This document shows positions 23,359-34,062 of a stretch of DNA of 61,265 nt, in pieces (positions within the stretch are counted from its first letter, which is position 1; every line of letters starts with the position of its first letter). Source of the stretch: an uncultured Mycoplasmataceae bacterium (GTDB taxonomy: Bacteria; Bacillota_I; Bacilli_A; Mycoplasmatales; Mycoplasmoidaceae); contig CAMUZN010000002.1 in NCBI GenBank assembly GCA_947165235.1, positions 1 to 61,265 of the forward strand, written 5' to 3'. The position numbers were made by a program, and so were the translations under genes. Under the pieces are notes generated by a model, which was not told the origin of the DNA, did not search any database, and saw only the letters and a program-made list of their open reading frames with translations.

Positions 23359-24786
23359 TTATCACAACGAAGCAATATTATCCGATGTTTTATCGTTATT
23401 CGAATAATCGATATTTTTTTTCGTGATGTTATAACCACCGGTTGTGGCAATAGATTTAATTGAATTTAATAATTCTAGACAGGTGGTTACCATAATAATA
23501 TTTGCGGTTCCTCCCAAGGCCATTCCTGTTGGGATTTTTGTTGTGATGGAAATAATATACGGAATAATAGCAATAATAGCCAAAATTGGACCACCAAGAC
23601 AATTAATACGATAAAGAACAGTTGAAAGATGTTTCTCGGTGTCATTTCCAATTTTTACTCCCAAAATAAATTTTCCCGATTTTTGAAAATTATCGGCTAT
23701 CATCATAGGATTTATTTGGACATATGAGTAGAAGAAAGTAAAAATAATAATTAAAAAAAAGAAAATTATAATTCCGATCCAACTATTCAAAGTTAACCAC
23801 TTTTCGATAAATCAACGTGGCTCGTTGCTTTTAAAAAATTGGGCAATTGTTCCAGGAATTGTGATTAATGAAGAAGCAAAAATAACAGGAATAACTCCAA
23901 CAGAATTCAATTTAATAGTAAAGAAAGGTAATTGCTTTTTATCTAAGATTAATCCTTGTCCGGTTTGTTGAATAGGAATTTTACGAACTGTTCCGTTAAC
24001 AAAAATAATAAAAAAAAGTAAGACAATGTAAATAAAAACATATAAGAAAAATGATAAGAAAATAGTAATTTGATCGCTATTTTGGTTTTGCTGAATAATT
24101 AACAATTTAATACTATTAAAAGCATAATTAAAATTTCGGTATAAAGAACCAACGATTCCTCCAAGAATTAATGTTGTCATTCCGTTGCCAATTCCTCGTT
24201 TTGTAATCATATCACTAAAAAAAATAGCAATATATGTTCCTGCTGTTAATAAAAATATTAAACAAATCAAATTATAGATAGGTATATTTTTTATCTCTTC
24301 ACAATCAAAAATCTTAATTCCGCTTCGCGAACCAGAAGAATTAGAGTTTAAAATCATTGCTAAAATTGCATAGGCCTGAATTAAACAAAACGGTAGGGTT
24401 AAAAGACGAATGATAATTTCAATTTTACGTTTACCATATTCCCCAGCACTGGCTAGATTTTTCAAAGGTTTAATTAAATCCGATGATAGCAATTGAATGA
24501 TGATTTGTGCCGTAATATACGGACCTAAACCGATCGCAAAAATTGACATTTTGTCAAAACCTCCCGCCGATAATAGATCGATTGTTGATCAAAAACTTGA
24601 TTTAGCTTGTTGATGATAATAAGGTGGCAAAATAATACCTGGTAATGTGATCATTGTTCCAATGTGATAAATAAACATAAAAAATAAAGTAACAATAATT
24701 CCATGAATGATACTTTTATTTTTTAAAATATTTCGAATCGTTAAAAAATGTTTTTGCTTTAAAAAAGAATTATCGGTGCTTGTCAT
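23359..24786 (-). CDS. secY: Preprotein translocase subunit SecY
   Basis: Channel subunit of the Sec translocon, which would export the giant and LRR proteins of this window. The 475 residues span ten predicted TM helices. Diagnostic stretches are GLGPYITAQIIIQLL, the cytosolic TKRGIGNGMTTLI, RKIPIQQTGQG and GGTANIIM near the end. Three UGA-Trp codons are read through (residues about 66, 330 and the last residue, SLW-stop). Confidence 0.97.
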
Positions 24787-24796
24787 TACAAGAATA

Positions 24797-25252
24797 TTAT
24801 TTATTTTTTTCTTTAATTGTACCTTTGGCCGTTTCGATTATTTTTTTTGCACCAGAGCTAATTTTGTCAACACAAACTTCCATTTTTTTTGTCATTGGTT
24901 TTTTCCCCGCAATTATTTTAATTTTTGCTTTTGCATTTTTCGAAATAATTTTTGCCTTCATTAATGAATTTAAATTAATTTCTTCAAGCGAAAATTTTTC
25001 TAATTCATCGGTTGTAAAAACAATATATTTATCTTGAAAATTAACATTAGTAAAACCGACTTTAGGAATTTTACGGTATAGTGGTGTTTGACCACCTTCA
25101 AAACCTGGACGAACATTACCACTTTTACGAGCATGTTGTCCTTTTTGTCCCCGCGTTGAGCGTTTACCAAAACCAGAACCATAACCGCGACCAAGGGTTT
25201 TTGTTTTATGGTTTCTTGCTCCTTTAACTGATTTTAATTGGTGTAATTGCAT
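24797..25252 (-). CDS. rplO: 50S ribosomal protein L15
   Basis: Late-assembling large-subunit protein of 151 residues. The Gly/Arg-rich N-terminus (GRGYGSGFGKRSTRGQKGQ) and the family signature GFTNVNFQDKYIVFTTDEL are clear. It follows rpsE directly: the usual rpmD (L30) between them is absent. secY follows after 10 nt. Confidence 0.96.
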   Translation of the reverse strand: MQLHQLKSVKGARNHKTKTLGRGYGSGFGKRSTRGQKGQHARKSGNVRPGFEGGQTPLYRKIPKVGFTNVNFQDKYIVFTTDELEKFSLEEINLNSLMKAKIISKNAKAKIKIIAGKKPMTKKMEVCVDKISSGAKKIIETAKGTIKEKNK

Positions 25253-25275
25253 TATCGTACCTCGCTAATTATAAA

Positions 25276-25929
25276 TTACAATTCGGTAATTTTTTTATCA
25301 CGCATTTTTGCAATATATTCAACAGTTTTTTGTGCTTGTAATCCGTTTATTGTTGCTTGAATCATATTAGCAGGAGTATTTTTTCCTAAATTTTTTGTAT
25401 AAATATCACTATAACCAGCCAATTCAATAACAGTTCTAACTGCACCACCTGCCACAATACCTGTTCCTAGTGGAGCTGGTTTTAATAGAATTTTTGCGGC
25501 ACAAGCTTTACCCACGATATCATGGTAGATTGATCCTTTTTTTGTCATAATAACTTTCGTTAAGTTATTTTTGGCATTTTTTAAGGCTTTTTGCATCGCG
25601 GTTGGGATTTCAATTGATTTCCCCATCCCAAACCCAACATTTCCTTTACGGTCACCAATAACAAGAAGAACAGAAAAACGCATTTTCCTCCCCCCTTTTG
25701 TTGTTTTATTAATTCGCTTAATTTTAACAACTTTTTGTTCGAAACCATCGGTAGCAAAATAAGATTTTTTTTGTTTTTTAGCAATAAAATTTTTATTTGG
25801 TGAAGTTTTTTTTTCCGATAAATTTGTTGTTTCTTTTTGTGTTTTTACACCAGAATTTTCATTAGCACCATTTTGGTTTTGTCCCATTGTTTTTTTCATT
25901 TCTTGTGAATTATTATCAACTATTGCCAT
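25276..25929 (-). CDS. rpsE: 30S ribosomal protein S5
   Basis: Decoding-fidelity protein of the 30S subunit, 217 residues against the usual 165. The additional 50-60 residues are a hydrophilic Asn/Gln/Lys-rich N-terminal extension. The S5 core is intact: [43 protein letters not shown] and the closing [16 protein letters not shown]. Confidence 0.96.
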   Translation of the reverse strand: MAIVDNNSQEMKKTMGQNQNGANENSGVKTQKETTNLSEKKTSPNKNFIAKKQKKSYFATDGFEQKVVKIKRINKTTKGGRKMRFSVLLVIGDRKGNVGFGMGKSIEIPTAMQKALKNAKNNLTKVIMTKKGSIYHDIVGKACAAKILLKPAPLGTGIVAGGAVRTVIELAGYSDIYTKNLGKNTPANMIQATINGLQAQKTVEYIAKMRDKKITEL

Positions 25930-25944
25930 AATAAAAATTAATAT

Positions 25945-26304
25945 TTAAAAATGTAAACCATTTTTTCGTGCCGCTTCGGCTAAAGCTGCGATTCGACCAT
26001 GATATTTATTACCACCACGATCAAAAACGATCTTTGTAATTTTTTTTGCTAAAGCTTTTTGTGCAAGATCTGCTCCAACTTTTGCACAAGATTCTTTATT
26101 TCCATTTTTAAGTTTTAATTGTAACGAAGAACTGCTAACTAGTGTGATTCCTTTTTCGTCATCAACAATTTGGGCAAAAATATTGGCATTTGTTTTTGTA
26201 ACAATTAGACGCAAAGGATTATTGGCATATTTCCTTATTTTTTTTAAACTACGTATATGCCTCATTTGGCGGTTTTGTTTGCGAGTTTGAGCGAATTTTT
26301 TCAT
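25945..26304 (-). CDS. rplR: 50S ribosomal protein L18
   Basis: 5S rRNA-binding protein, 119 residues. Conserved elements: RIRSLKKI-type start, LRLIVTKTNANIFAQIVDD and the C-terminal FDRGGNKYHGRIAALAEAARKNGL. Positioned between rplF and rpsE. Confidence 0.96.
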   Translation of the reverse strand: MKKFAQTRKQNRQMRHIRSLKKIRKYANNPLRLIVTKTNANIFAQIVDDEKGITLVSSSSLQLKLKNGNKESCAKVGADLAQKALAKKITKIVFDRGGNKYHGRIAALAEAARKNGLHF

Positions 26305-26321
26305 CTTTGATATTATACTTT

Positions 26322-26903
26322 TTATTTTTTTCCTTTTGCTGGGGCAGCACTAGCTCCGGCGGCAACTTCTGCCGTTTTACCAACTTTACGAATAATTTGT
26401 TCGTTAATATACATAATTCCCTTTCCCTTATATGGTTCGGGTTTTTTTAATGACCTAATTTTTGCGGCAAATTCACCAACAACAGTTTTATCGTAACCAC
26501 TAATCTCAATTTGTGTTGGACTAGGACAAGTAACTTTTAGAATTTTAGGAATTGTCATTGGGACTAAATGACTATAACCAATCGCTAGGATTAATTTTTC
26601 TTGTTCGATTTTTGCTTTATAACCAACCCCAACAATTTTAAGAACTTTTTTATAACCAGTTTTAACACCAATGACAGCATTATTTAAATTAGCATTGATT
26701 GTCCCATGTAGCATTTTTGTTTTCTTTTCATTATCGTTTCTTGCCACTTTTAATTTATTGTCAATTTGACTAATTTTTATTATGTTGCTAGGGTAATTAA
26801 TTTTTATTTCACCCAAAGGGCCTTTAACAACAACATCACTGCTGTTAATTGCAATCTTAACTTCTTGTGGTATGGTAATTAATTTATTTCCTTTGTGTGA
26901 CAT
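26322..26903 (-). CDS. rplF: 50S ribosomal protein L6
   Basis: Large-subunit protein near the factor-binding centre, 193 residues with two L6 repeats. Motifs: VKGPLGEIKINYP, GYSHLVPM, and the family signature PEPYKGKGIMYINEQI-RKVGKTA, followed by a short Ala-rich tail. Confidence 0.96.
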   Translation of the reverse strand: MSHKGNKLITIPQEVKIAINSSDVVVKGPLGEIKINYPSNIIKISQIDNKLKVARNDNEKKTKMLHGTINANLNNAVIGVKTGYKKVLKIVGVGYKAKIEQEKLILAIGYSHLVPMTIPKILKVTCPSPTQIEISGYDKTVVGEFAAKIRSLKKPEPYKGKGIMYINEQIIRKVGKTAEVAAGASAAPAKGKK

Positions 26904-26918
26904 TTTGTTAACTAATGC

Positions 26919-27329
26919 TTACCAAAGATAAGCAATTATTTCCCCTCCAACATTGTTTTTACGCGCTAATTTGTCTGTGATTATTCCTTGATTTGTCGAA
27001 ATAATAGCAATTCCTAAACCATTCAAAACTTTAGGAATTTTTTTTGCTTCTTGGTATATTCTTAATCCCGGTTTAGAAATTTGTTTAATCCCATTAATAA
27101 CAGGAATACGATTTTTATATTTCAATTTAACATATGTAAATTGTTTTTTCCCATTTTTTGTCTTGGCTTTGAATATTTTTTGTTCAAAACCTAAAATATA
27201 TCCTTCTTCTTGCATTATTTTTAAAATATTTGTCGTTAACGAAGAAGTCTGTATTTTAATGTAGGGTAATTTTGCCCTATTGGCATTTTTAATTTTACAA
27301 ATTAAATCAGCAATTGGATCCATGTACAT
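26919..27329 (-). CDS. rpsH: 30S ribosomal protein S8
   Basis: Binds the central domain of 16S rRNA, 136 residues. Starts MYMDPIADLICKIKNA (a second ATG two codons in is also possible) and ends with the S8 signature GIAIISTNQGIITDKLARKNNVGGEIIAYLW. Follows rpsN after 3 nt. Confidence 0.96.
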   Translation of the reverse strand: MYMDPIADLICKIKNANRAKLPYIKIQTSSLTTNILKIMQEEGYILGFEQKIFKAKTKNGKKQFTYVKLKYKNRIPVINGIKQISKPGLRIYQEAKKIPKVLNGLGIAIISTNQGIITDKLARKNNVGGEIIAYLW

Positions 27330-27332
27330 AAT

Positions 27333-27518
27333 TTATCACGAAGCCTTTTTTACTCCTGGCAAAGCGCCTTTATATGCAAGTTCACGGAAACAAAGTCGAC
27401 ACAATCCATATTTACCAATGACACCATGAACTCTTCCACAACGAACACAACGATGGTATTTCCTTGCGGAATATTTAGGTTTTTTTAATGCTTTAATTCG
27501 TAAAGATTTTTTTGCCAT
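27333..27518 (-). CDS. rpsN: 30S ribosomal protein S14, zinc type
   Basis: A 61-residue zinc-binding S14 (CVRCGR ... CRLCFRE). The last codon before TAA is UGA, giving the universal ending PGVKKASW. This is one of the cleanest proofs in the window that UGA encodes Trp. Confidence 0.97.
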
Positions 27519-27535
27519 ATTCTTTATTATTTATA

Positions 27536-28081
27536 TTACTTTTTTTTAATAAAAGGAAAACCAATTGCGGTTAAAATTGCCATTGCTTCATTGTCTTTTT
27601 GGGAAGAAGTAACAAAAGTGATGTCAAAACCACGAATTTTTTTAATATCATCATATTTTATTTCCGTAAAGATATTTTGTTCTTTTATTCCTAAAGTGTA
27701 ATTACCACGACCATCAAAACTTTTAGGATTAAGTCCTTTAAAATCACGTACTCGTGGCAAAGCAATATTCTTTAATTTTTCCACAAAATTTCACATTTTT
27801 TCTTTACGTAATGTGACTTTTACCCCTATTTCTTGATTTTGTCGTAGTTTGAAAGTGGCAATAGCTTTTTTACTTTTTGTTTTTACTGGTTTTTGACCAG
27901 TAATTAATTGGATTTCATTAACCATACTTTCAACGAATTTAGAATTGCTTGCTCCATCACCTACTCCCGCATTAATAACGATTTTATCTAGTGTTGGTAC
28001 TTGCATTACCGTTTTATAGTTAAAATCTTGCATTAACTTTGTTTGAATAATTTGCTTATATTTTTTTGTTAAAACATTCAT
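27536..28081 (-). CDS. rplE: 50S ribosomal protein L5
   Basis: 5S rRNA- and P-site-tRNA-contacting protein, 181 residues, with one UGA-Trp (RKEKM-W-NFVEKL). Conserved parts: [54 protein letters not shown] and the closing GFPF. Confidence 0.96.
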
Positions 28082-28082
28082 T

Positions 28083-28415
28083 TTACTTTTTTACCGTTTC
28101 GACAATTGTATTTGTCCTTTTAAAAAATCGAGTTTTTATTCCTTTTTTATCAAGAACAAATTTTACTTTATCAATTCCCCGTGTTGCTTTTTTATTAATT
28201 AAAGCTAATTTTGCTCAAGGTAGTCACATTTCTTTTTCTTTAATTTCACCTTTATTGTTATTTGATGGTTTAAAGTGTTTTTTCACTTTATTTACTCCTT
28301 CAACAAGAGCTTTTTGATGTTTAGGACAAACTTTAATAATTCTTCCTTCTTTTCCATAGATATTGCTATCACCGGAAATAACACGAACATAATCACCAAG
28401 TTTAATTCTTTGCAT
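28083..28415 (-). CDS. rplX: 50S ribosomal protein L24
   Basis: Assembly initiator of the 50S subunit, 110 residues: a KOW domain ([23 protein letters not shown]), [14 protein letters not shown], and after a UGA-Trp the C-terminal [17 protein letters not shown] part. One base separates it from rplE. Confidence 0.95.
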
Positions 28416-28428
28416 TTTTCTATTCTTT

Positions 28429-28797
28429 TTATAGCACTTCCGGTGCTAATGAAATAATTTTTATAAATCCCTTCTCTCTTAATTCTCTTGCAACCGGACC
28501 AAAAATTCTTGTTCCTTTTGGTGTTTTATCTTCTTTTATTAAAACACAAGCATTATCTTCAAAACAAATTTTTGTTCCATTCTTGCGCCTTATTCCTTTT
28601 TTTGTTCGTACGATAACAGCTAAGGACATTTCCCCTTTTTTCACTTGACTATTTGGAAGAGAATCTTTTATTGAAATCTTGACAATATCACCAATATTGC
28701 AAGTTTTTTGTCATGAATTACCTAAAATTTTAATAACACCAACTTCTTTTGCCCCACTATTATCCGCAACATTTAATCTTGTCATGAATTGAATCAT
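28429..28797 (-). CDS. rplN: 50S ribosomal protein L14
   Basis: Subunit-bridge protein, exactly 122 residues when started at [17 protein letters not shown]; the upstream third is joined by a UGA-Trp (NS-W-QKTC). Ends [24 protein letters not shown] as in other L14. Confidence 0.97.
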
Positions 28798-28809
28798 TGT
28801 TCTTACCTC

Positions 28810-29067
28810 TTATATTGCCTTTTTAATAATTTTTTTTAGATAAAAATGTTTTGTCTTGGAAATAGGTTTGCATTCACAAATTTTAACAACGTCATTTAGA
28901 TTAGCAAGGTTTTTTTCATCATGGGCAGCATATTTTTTATGTTTAATCACCATTTTTTTATAAAGGTGATGACGAAACTTATTCTCCACTTTTACTGTAA
29001 TGGTTTTTTTATTTTTTGTTGATACAACAACACCAATAAAAGATTTAATATTTTTTTGCTTTTCCAT
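28810..29067 (-). CDS. rpsQ: 30S ribosomal protein S17
   Basis: OB-fold 16S rRNA-binding protein, 85 residues: GVVVSTKNKKTITVKVENKF, YAAHDE and the ending ETKPISKTK-like CECKPISKTKHFYL. The ATG overlaps the rpmC stop as TAATG. Confidence 0.95.
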   Translation of the reverse strand: MEKQKNIKSFIGVVVSTKNKKTITVKVENKFRHHLYKKMVIKHKKYAAHDEKNLANLNDVVKICECKPISKTKHFYLKKIIKKAI

Positions 29068-29432
29068 TACTTTTCCTTATCCTTTTTAATTGTATGTTGT
29101 TTTTTTACTGATGCAAGTTTTTTTTGTCCATTATCTTGGGCATTTGGAATAATTTTTTTTAAAACACTTGTAAGTTTATCATCATTAATAATTGTTGGTT
29201 GATTTTTTTTATCATAAAGAACAACACCATAAGAAGTTAAGCAAGCTTTGAAACCACGAATAGTTAATTCGGTTAAAATTTGGGCAATCATTTTGCGCAT
29301 TTGTTTTAAAAGATTGATTTTTTCCAATTCCCCAGAAGACATTTTAAATTTTGCTTCCAATAATTTCATTTTTAATTGGGCAAGTAGCGCACAAAGTTGC
29401 TCATTAGTATTTTTTTTAAGTTCGCTATTCAT
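29067..29432 (-). CDS. rpmC: 50S ribosomal protein L29 with long C-terminal extension
   Basis: Exit-tunnel protein. The L29 domain is residues 1-65 (MNSELKK ... LCALLAQLKMKLLEAKFKMSSGELEKINLLKQMRK). It is followed by about 56 additional residues with a Lys/Gln-rich end, so the protein is 121 residues against about 65-70 normally. I chose the ATG inside the rplP 3' end (8-nt overlap) because the family begins there. Confidence 0.9.
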   Translation of the reverse strand: MNSELKKNTNEQLCALLAQLKMKLLEAKFKMSSGELEKINLLKQMRKMIAQILTELTIRGFKACLTSYGVVLYDKKNQPTIINDDKLTSVLKKIIPNAQDNGQKKLASVKKQHTIKKDKEK

Positions 29433-29853
29433 TGCCTTCTTCTCCTTTCTTAACAACTTTACAAAGAACATTCAATTTATTTCCGGCTCGTCGCAAAGCT
29501 TTTTTCATAATTTCTGGTGCCATTTGCCCTAATTCAAACATAATTGTTCCCGCTTTAACAACAGCCACTCATTCTTCAGGGTTGCCTTTTCCTGAACCCA
29601 TTCGAACTTCTAGTGGTTTTTTTGTTAATGAAAGTTGGGGGAAAATACGAATTCACATTTTACCTTTTTTTTCTTGATCGATAAAATGGGATAAAACAAT
29701 TCGAGCAGCCTCAATTTGTTTTGCCTTTACCCAATTTCCTGTTGTTGCTTTTAAACCGTATTCCCCAAAAACAACATACTTATTGCCCTTTGCTTTTCCT
29801 TCGTATTTAGTGCGATGTGGTTTACGATATTTTACACGTGCTGGTTGTAGCAT
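29425..29853 (-). CDS. rplP: 50S ribosomal protein L16
   Basis: A-site-adjacent large-subunit protein, 142 residues, with UGA-Trp in KGKM-W-IRIFP, where other L16 have GKVWIRIFP. RMGSGKGNPEEWVAVVKAG is the family signature. Its TAG stop lies inside the rpmC start region. Confidence 0.96.
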
Positions 29854-29855
29854 AA

Positions 29856-30590
29856 TTATTCACCATCCTTAGGTAGTTTTAAAACATTATGTTCAAAATT
29901 TCTTGTTCGTCATTTTTTTGTATTAGAATTAAATGGTTTTTTCTTTCCGGCTTTAAAATATTCCCCTTTATTAATTCAAACTTTAACTCCGATTGTTCCG
30001 TATTTTGTGTGAGCAATTTCAAAAGCGTAATCAATATTCGCACGCAATGTTGATAAAGGAATTACACCTTCTGAATAACCTTCTTCACGTGCCATTTCAA
30101 CCCCACCCAATCGTCCGGAAACATTTGTCTTAATTCCTTTTACATGACCTTGTTGTAAAGCTTTTTTAATCGCCATTTTTTGGGCAACACGGAAAGAAAC
30201 TTTTTTTTCGATAGCATTAGCGATTTCTCGAGCGATTAAACGGGCAGAAGTTGCTGTGTTTTCAAAAGCAACAACATTAAAACTAACATTAATTTTTCGA
30301 CCAACAATTTTATTGATGGCTAAGGTTATTTGTTTAATGTTACTATTATCCGTACCAAAAATTAAACCAGGTTGACCAGCAACAACATCGACGGAAATTG
30401 TTTTTTGGGTTCGTTCAATTTTTGTTTCGACAATTTGGGCTAATTTGTAGTTAACCAAAAAATAATTTCTAATTTTTTCATCTTCAACAATTCATTTCGC
30501 CGTTTGATGGGCATCATTTGCTTCTCATTTTGAGATTCATGAGTGATTAATCCCAATTCTTAAAGCATTTGGATTGACTTTTTGACCCAT
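29856..30590 (-). CDS. rpsC: 30S ribosomal protein S3
   Basis: mRNA-entry protein with a KH domain, 244 residues. Starts [17 protein letters not shown]-Trp occurs five times, including HSWISKWEAND near the N-terminus and GVKVWINKGE. KH loop [13 protein letters not shown] and C-terminal [17 protein letters not shown]-x-IPL are clear. Stop-start overlap TAATG with rplV. Confidence 0.97.
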
Positions 30591-31021
30591 TATTTCTTTT
30601 CCCCTTTCTTTATAATATTTTTGTTTTTATCTTTGACAAATTTTTGTTTTCTTTGTTTGATAAGCAATAAATCTTTTTCCTTTTCTTTTGGGTCATCAGA
30701 AAGAATAACTTTTAGGTGGCAATGACGTTTTTTAATTACATTACTTGCTCCTTTTGCTCGCGGAGTCATTCTTTTATATGTTTTGCCTTGTCCGACAATT
30801 GCATTGTAAATGTATAAATTATTATTATTCATGGCATGATTATTTGTTGCATTCGCAATTGCTGAAGATAGCAATTTATTCAAAAATTTTGCCGTTTTCT
30901 TTTGTAAATTTTGCAAAATAGTTAAAGCATCATTAACTTTTTTACCACGAATCAAGCGACAAACAAGATTTGCTTTGCGGTAAGAAACATTAATATTGTA
31001 AACAATAGCGTAACTTTTCAT
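30590..31021 (-). CDS. rplV: 50S ribosomal protein L22 with basic C-terminal tail
   Basis: Tunnel-constriction protein. The 143 residues hold the standard core (SYRKANLVCRLIRGKKV, AIANATNNHAMN, GKTYKRMTPRAKGASNVIKKRHCH) followed by an additional Lys-rich tail of about 30 residues. Overlaps both neighbours as TAATG. Confidence 0.96.
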   Translation of the reverse strand: MKSYAIVYNINVSYRKANLVCRLIRGKKVNDALTILQNLQKKTAKFLNKLLSSAIANATNNHAMNNNNLYIYNAIVGQGKTYKRMTPRAKGASNVIKKRHCHLKVILSDDPKEKEKDLLLIKQRKQKFVKDKNKNIIKKGEKK

Positions 31022-31329
31022 TATTTTTTACTTTCCTTTGCTGCATCTTTAATTGCATCACTCGCTTTGTTATTTGAAGAGTGTTGTTTGAAAATTCGTG
31101 TAGGAGCAAATTCACCAAGTTTATATCCAACCATATTATCAGTAATATAAACATTTGTAAAATTTTTGCCATTATGAACTTGGAAAGTAAAACCAACAAA
31201 ATCAGGAAAAATTGTACTTCGTCGTGACCAAGTTTTAATCGGTTTTTTCTTCTGTGTTTTTTTCATTAACTGTACTTTTTTTATTAAACTTTTTTCAACA
31301 AAAGCACCCTTTTTATTACTTCTAGACAT
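31021..31329 (-). CDS. rpsS: 30S ribosomal protein S19
   Basis: Head protein of the 30S subunit, 102 residues: [44 protein letters not shown]. The TAATG overlaps with rplB upstream and rplV downstream suggest coupled translation. Confidence 0.97.
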   Translation of the reverse strand: MSRSNKKGAFVEKSLIKKVQLMKKTQKKKPIKTWSRRSTIFPDFVGFTFQVHNGKNFTNVYITDNMVGYKLGEFAPTRIFKQHSSNNKASDAIKDAAKESKK

Positions 31330-32171
31330 TATTTAACCTTTCGATTTCGAACAATCATCTTATTTGAATAACGTCGTTTATTACGTGTTTTCACACCCAT
31401 ATGACGTTTACCTCATGGTGTTCGAGGAGCATCTTTACCAATTGGTTGACGTCCTTCACCTCCACCATGTGGGTGATCATTCGGGTTCATTGCGGAACCA
31501 CGAACAGTTGGTCTAACACCTAAATGACGACTTATTCCAGCTTTTCCTAAATTAATTACATTATGTTCAGAATTAGAAACAAAACCAATTGTTGCTCGAC
31601 ATTCGTTGTCAATTTTTCGTACTTCACCCGAAGCTAATTTGATCAACATAAATTTATTTGTTTCATCATGACCCAAAACTTGTGCTGCTGTTCCAGCAGA
31701 ACGAATTAACTGACCCCCATGGCCTTTATTTAATTCAATATTGTGAATAAAAGTACCTTCAGGAATATTTTGAATTTCCATGCAATTACCAGGTTTAACT
31801 TCGACTTTTTTACCAGAAACAATTTTTTGACCAACTTTTATATCATTAGGTGTAAGAATGTATTTTTTTGTACCATCTTGGTAAGCAACTAAAGAAATAA
31901 AAGATGAACGATTAGGATCGTATTCAATTGTTTTTACTACTGCCATAACATTATCTTTATTTCGTTTGAAATCAATTTCTCGTAATTTTTGTTTATGTCC
32001 TCCACCATGGTGACGAATGGTAATTTTTCCTTGAAAATTTCGCCCTGAAACATTGTGAATTCCATTTGTTAAAGATTTTAAAGGTTTTTTTGCTGTAAGA
32101 TGCTTTTTGTAGTTAACTCTTACATATGTCCTTTTTCCACTTGAATGAGGTTTATTATATTTTAGTGCCAT
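31329..32171 (-). CDS. rplB: 50S ribosomal protein L2
   Basis: Peptidyl-transferase-centre protein, 280 residues. [17 protein letters not shown], the catalytic-region signature [13 protein letters not shown] (His near residue 229) and, after a UGA-Trp, [19 protein letters not shown] are canonical. Confidence 0.97.
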
Positions 32172-32614
32172 TATTTATTATCCTTATTATTTTTCATTTT
32201 TGTTGTTTTTTTTGTATTTTCATCCTCATTTTTTTCTTTTGCTGTAAATTCGTTAACATTTATTTCTTTTGCTTTTTTGTTAATTGATAATTTTGAGGGT
32301 TGCTTTGCGGTTTTTTCTTGCGCTTCCTCTTTGGTAATTGCGATATCTTTTCCTTTTGGTAAACAAATATAGGCAATTTTTACTAATTTTGTTTTTCCTG
32401 GATATTTTGTACCAAGTTTAGTGACAGTTGGTTTGCGAATCATCGTCATAATTTTTAATGGTTTGATTTTAAAGATTGATTCAAAAGACAAAGCAATTGT
32501 CTTTTTATTTGCTTTTGGAGCAACTAAAAAAGCATATTTTTTATTAGTATCTGCTCGTTTTGTATAAGTTTTTTCCGTTAAATAAGGTTTTAAAATAATG
32601 TTTGTTAATTGCAT
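32171..32614 (-). CDS. rplW: 50S ribosomal protein L23 with charged C-terminal extension
   Basis: Docking site for trigger factor and SRP at the tunnel exit. The L23 domain ([53 protein letters not shown]) ends near residue 95. The remaining 50 residues are Lys/Glu/Thr-rich low complexity, making 147 in all. TAATG overlap with rplB. Confidence 0.95.
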   Translation of the reverse strand: MQLTNIILKPYLTEKTYTKRADTNKKYAFLVAPKANKKTIALSFESIFKIKPLKIMTMIRKPTVTKLGTKYPGKTKLVKIAYICLPKGKDIAITKEEAQEKTAKQPSKLSINKKAKEINVNEFTAKEKNEDENTKKTTKMKNNKDNK

Positions 32615-32617
32615 AAA

Positions 32618-33256
32618 TTATCCGATCTTTTCCATAATTTTTTTTAGTGCTTGATTTTGAAAAATAATAAAATTTGCTTTCAATACATCTTGTGTGGAAA
32701 TTTGGTTTCAATTTTTTCCCACAACCTTTTTAATATTTTTAACTTTTTTAACAATCAAATTATTGGTGAAATCAAAAACAAATAATACACGTTTATTAAG
32801 CATATTTTTAGCAAGCAAAAATTTAGCAAAATCTTTTGTATGAAGGTTTTTATCTTTTTTAATAAAGTTATCATCCAAAGCATATATTGCTTTTGTTTTA
32901 AACTTAAGAGTTAATGCCGATTTTAGAGCAATTTTTGCAATTTTTGCATTTAATTTTAATTTATAGTTACGATTGGGTTTTGGTCCGAAACAAACCCCAC
33001 CTCCAACTCAATGAGGATTTCGAATCGAACCTTGGCGTGCTCGGCCAGTATGTTTTTGGGCAAAAGGTTTTTTGCCCCCACCAGAAACTTCACTTTTTGT
33101 TAGTGTTGAATGAGTTCCTTGTCTTTTTCCAGCATTTTCAGCAATTATTTGGTCAAACATTGCTTGTTGATAAATTTTTTTTGTTAAGCAATGATCGTGA
33201 ATTTCAATTTCTTTAACTGTCGGACTAAACAAATCAAATAAACTAATTTTTACCAT
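32618..33256 (-). CDS. rplD: 50S ribosomal protein L4
   Basis: Tunnel protein of 212 residues. The conserved loop [42 protein letters not shown] includes a UGA-Trp. The C-terminal half is more divergent. L4 represses S10-type operons in some bacteria; no such leader is evident here. Confidence 0.95.
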
Positions 33257-33258
33257 AA

Positions 33259-34053
33259 TTACTTACCTTCACTTTTTGCTGCTACTTTTTCTTTTTGTTG
33301 CTGATTTTGATTATCATTAGTTTTATTTTGTATTACTTCTTTCTTATTATCTATTGGTGGGGTTGGAGAAACTATTTTGGTGATTAAATTAGGAACAATA
33401 ATTGGTTTTTTATTTTTAACAGAATTTTTAATTTTTAAAATTTGATTGATCGGACCAGGAACACTTCCTTTAATTGTAATTGTGTTATTATTTTTATCAA
33501 TCGCTAAAACTAGTAGGTTTTGAATTGTAACTTTTTCACATCCATAATGACCAGACATTTTTTGTCCCTTCTTTACTCTTTGTGCTTGACTTCCACCTCG
33601 ACCAAAAGCGATTGAACCTTGATAACGGTGGGGATAACCGGCACCATGACTTAATGGACCAATTTTAAAATTTCACCTTTTGATCGCACCGGTAAAACCA
33701 TGACCTTTCGTTTTTCCTTGCACATCAACAAATTCACCAGGTTTAAAACATTGGTCAATTGTAATTTCTTGACCAACTGTATAACCGCTTATGCCAGAAA
33801 ATTCATGAATGTATTTATATGATTTTTCACAATTAATTTTTTTGAAAATTCCTTTTTGACAACGATTAAGCTTTTTTTCTTCGCATGTATCAAAAGCAAC
33901 TTGAACAGCATCCCAACCATCTTTTGCTTTTGTTTTAACTTTAATAACTTTATTTGGTTCACAATGAATAACAGTAGCGGGATAAAGATTACCGTTAAGG
34001 TCAAATAGTTGCAACATTCCAATTTTTTTTCCTAAAATACAATTCATTGTCAT
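33259..34053 (-). CDS. rplC: 50S ribosomal protein L3 with Asn/Gln/Lys-rich tail
   Basis: Early-assembly protein reaching the peptidyl transferase centre. The core ([54 protein letters not shown]) spans about residues 1-210, with a UGA-Trp in the signature. A 50-residue Pro/Asn/Gln/Lys tail follows, for 264 residues against about 210 usual. Confidence 0.96.
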
Positions 34054-34062
34054 TTCCTAAAC

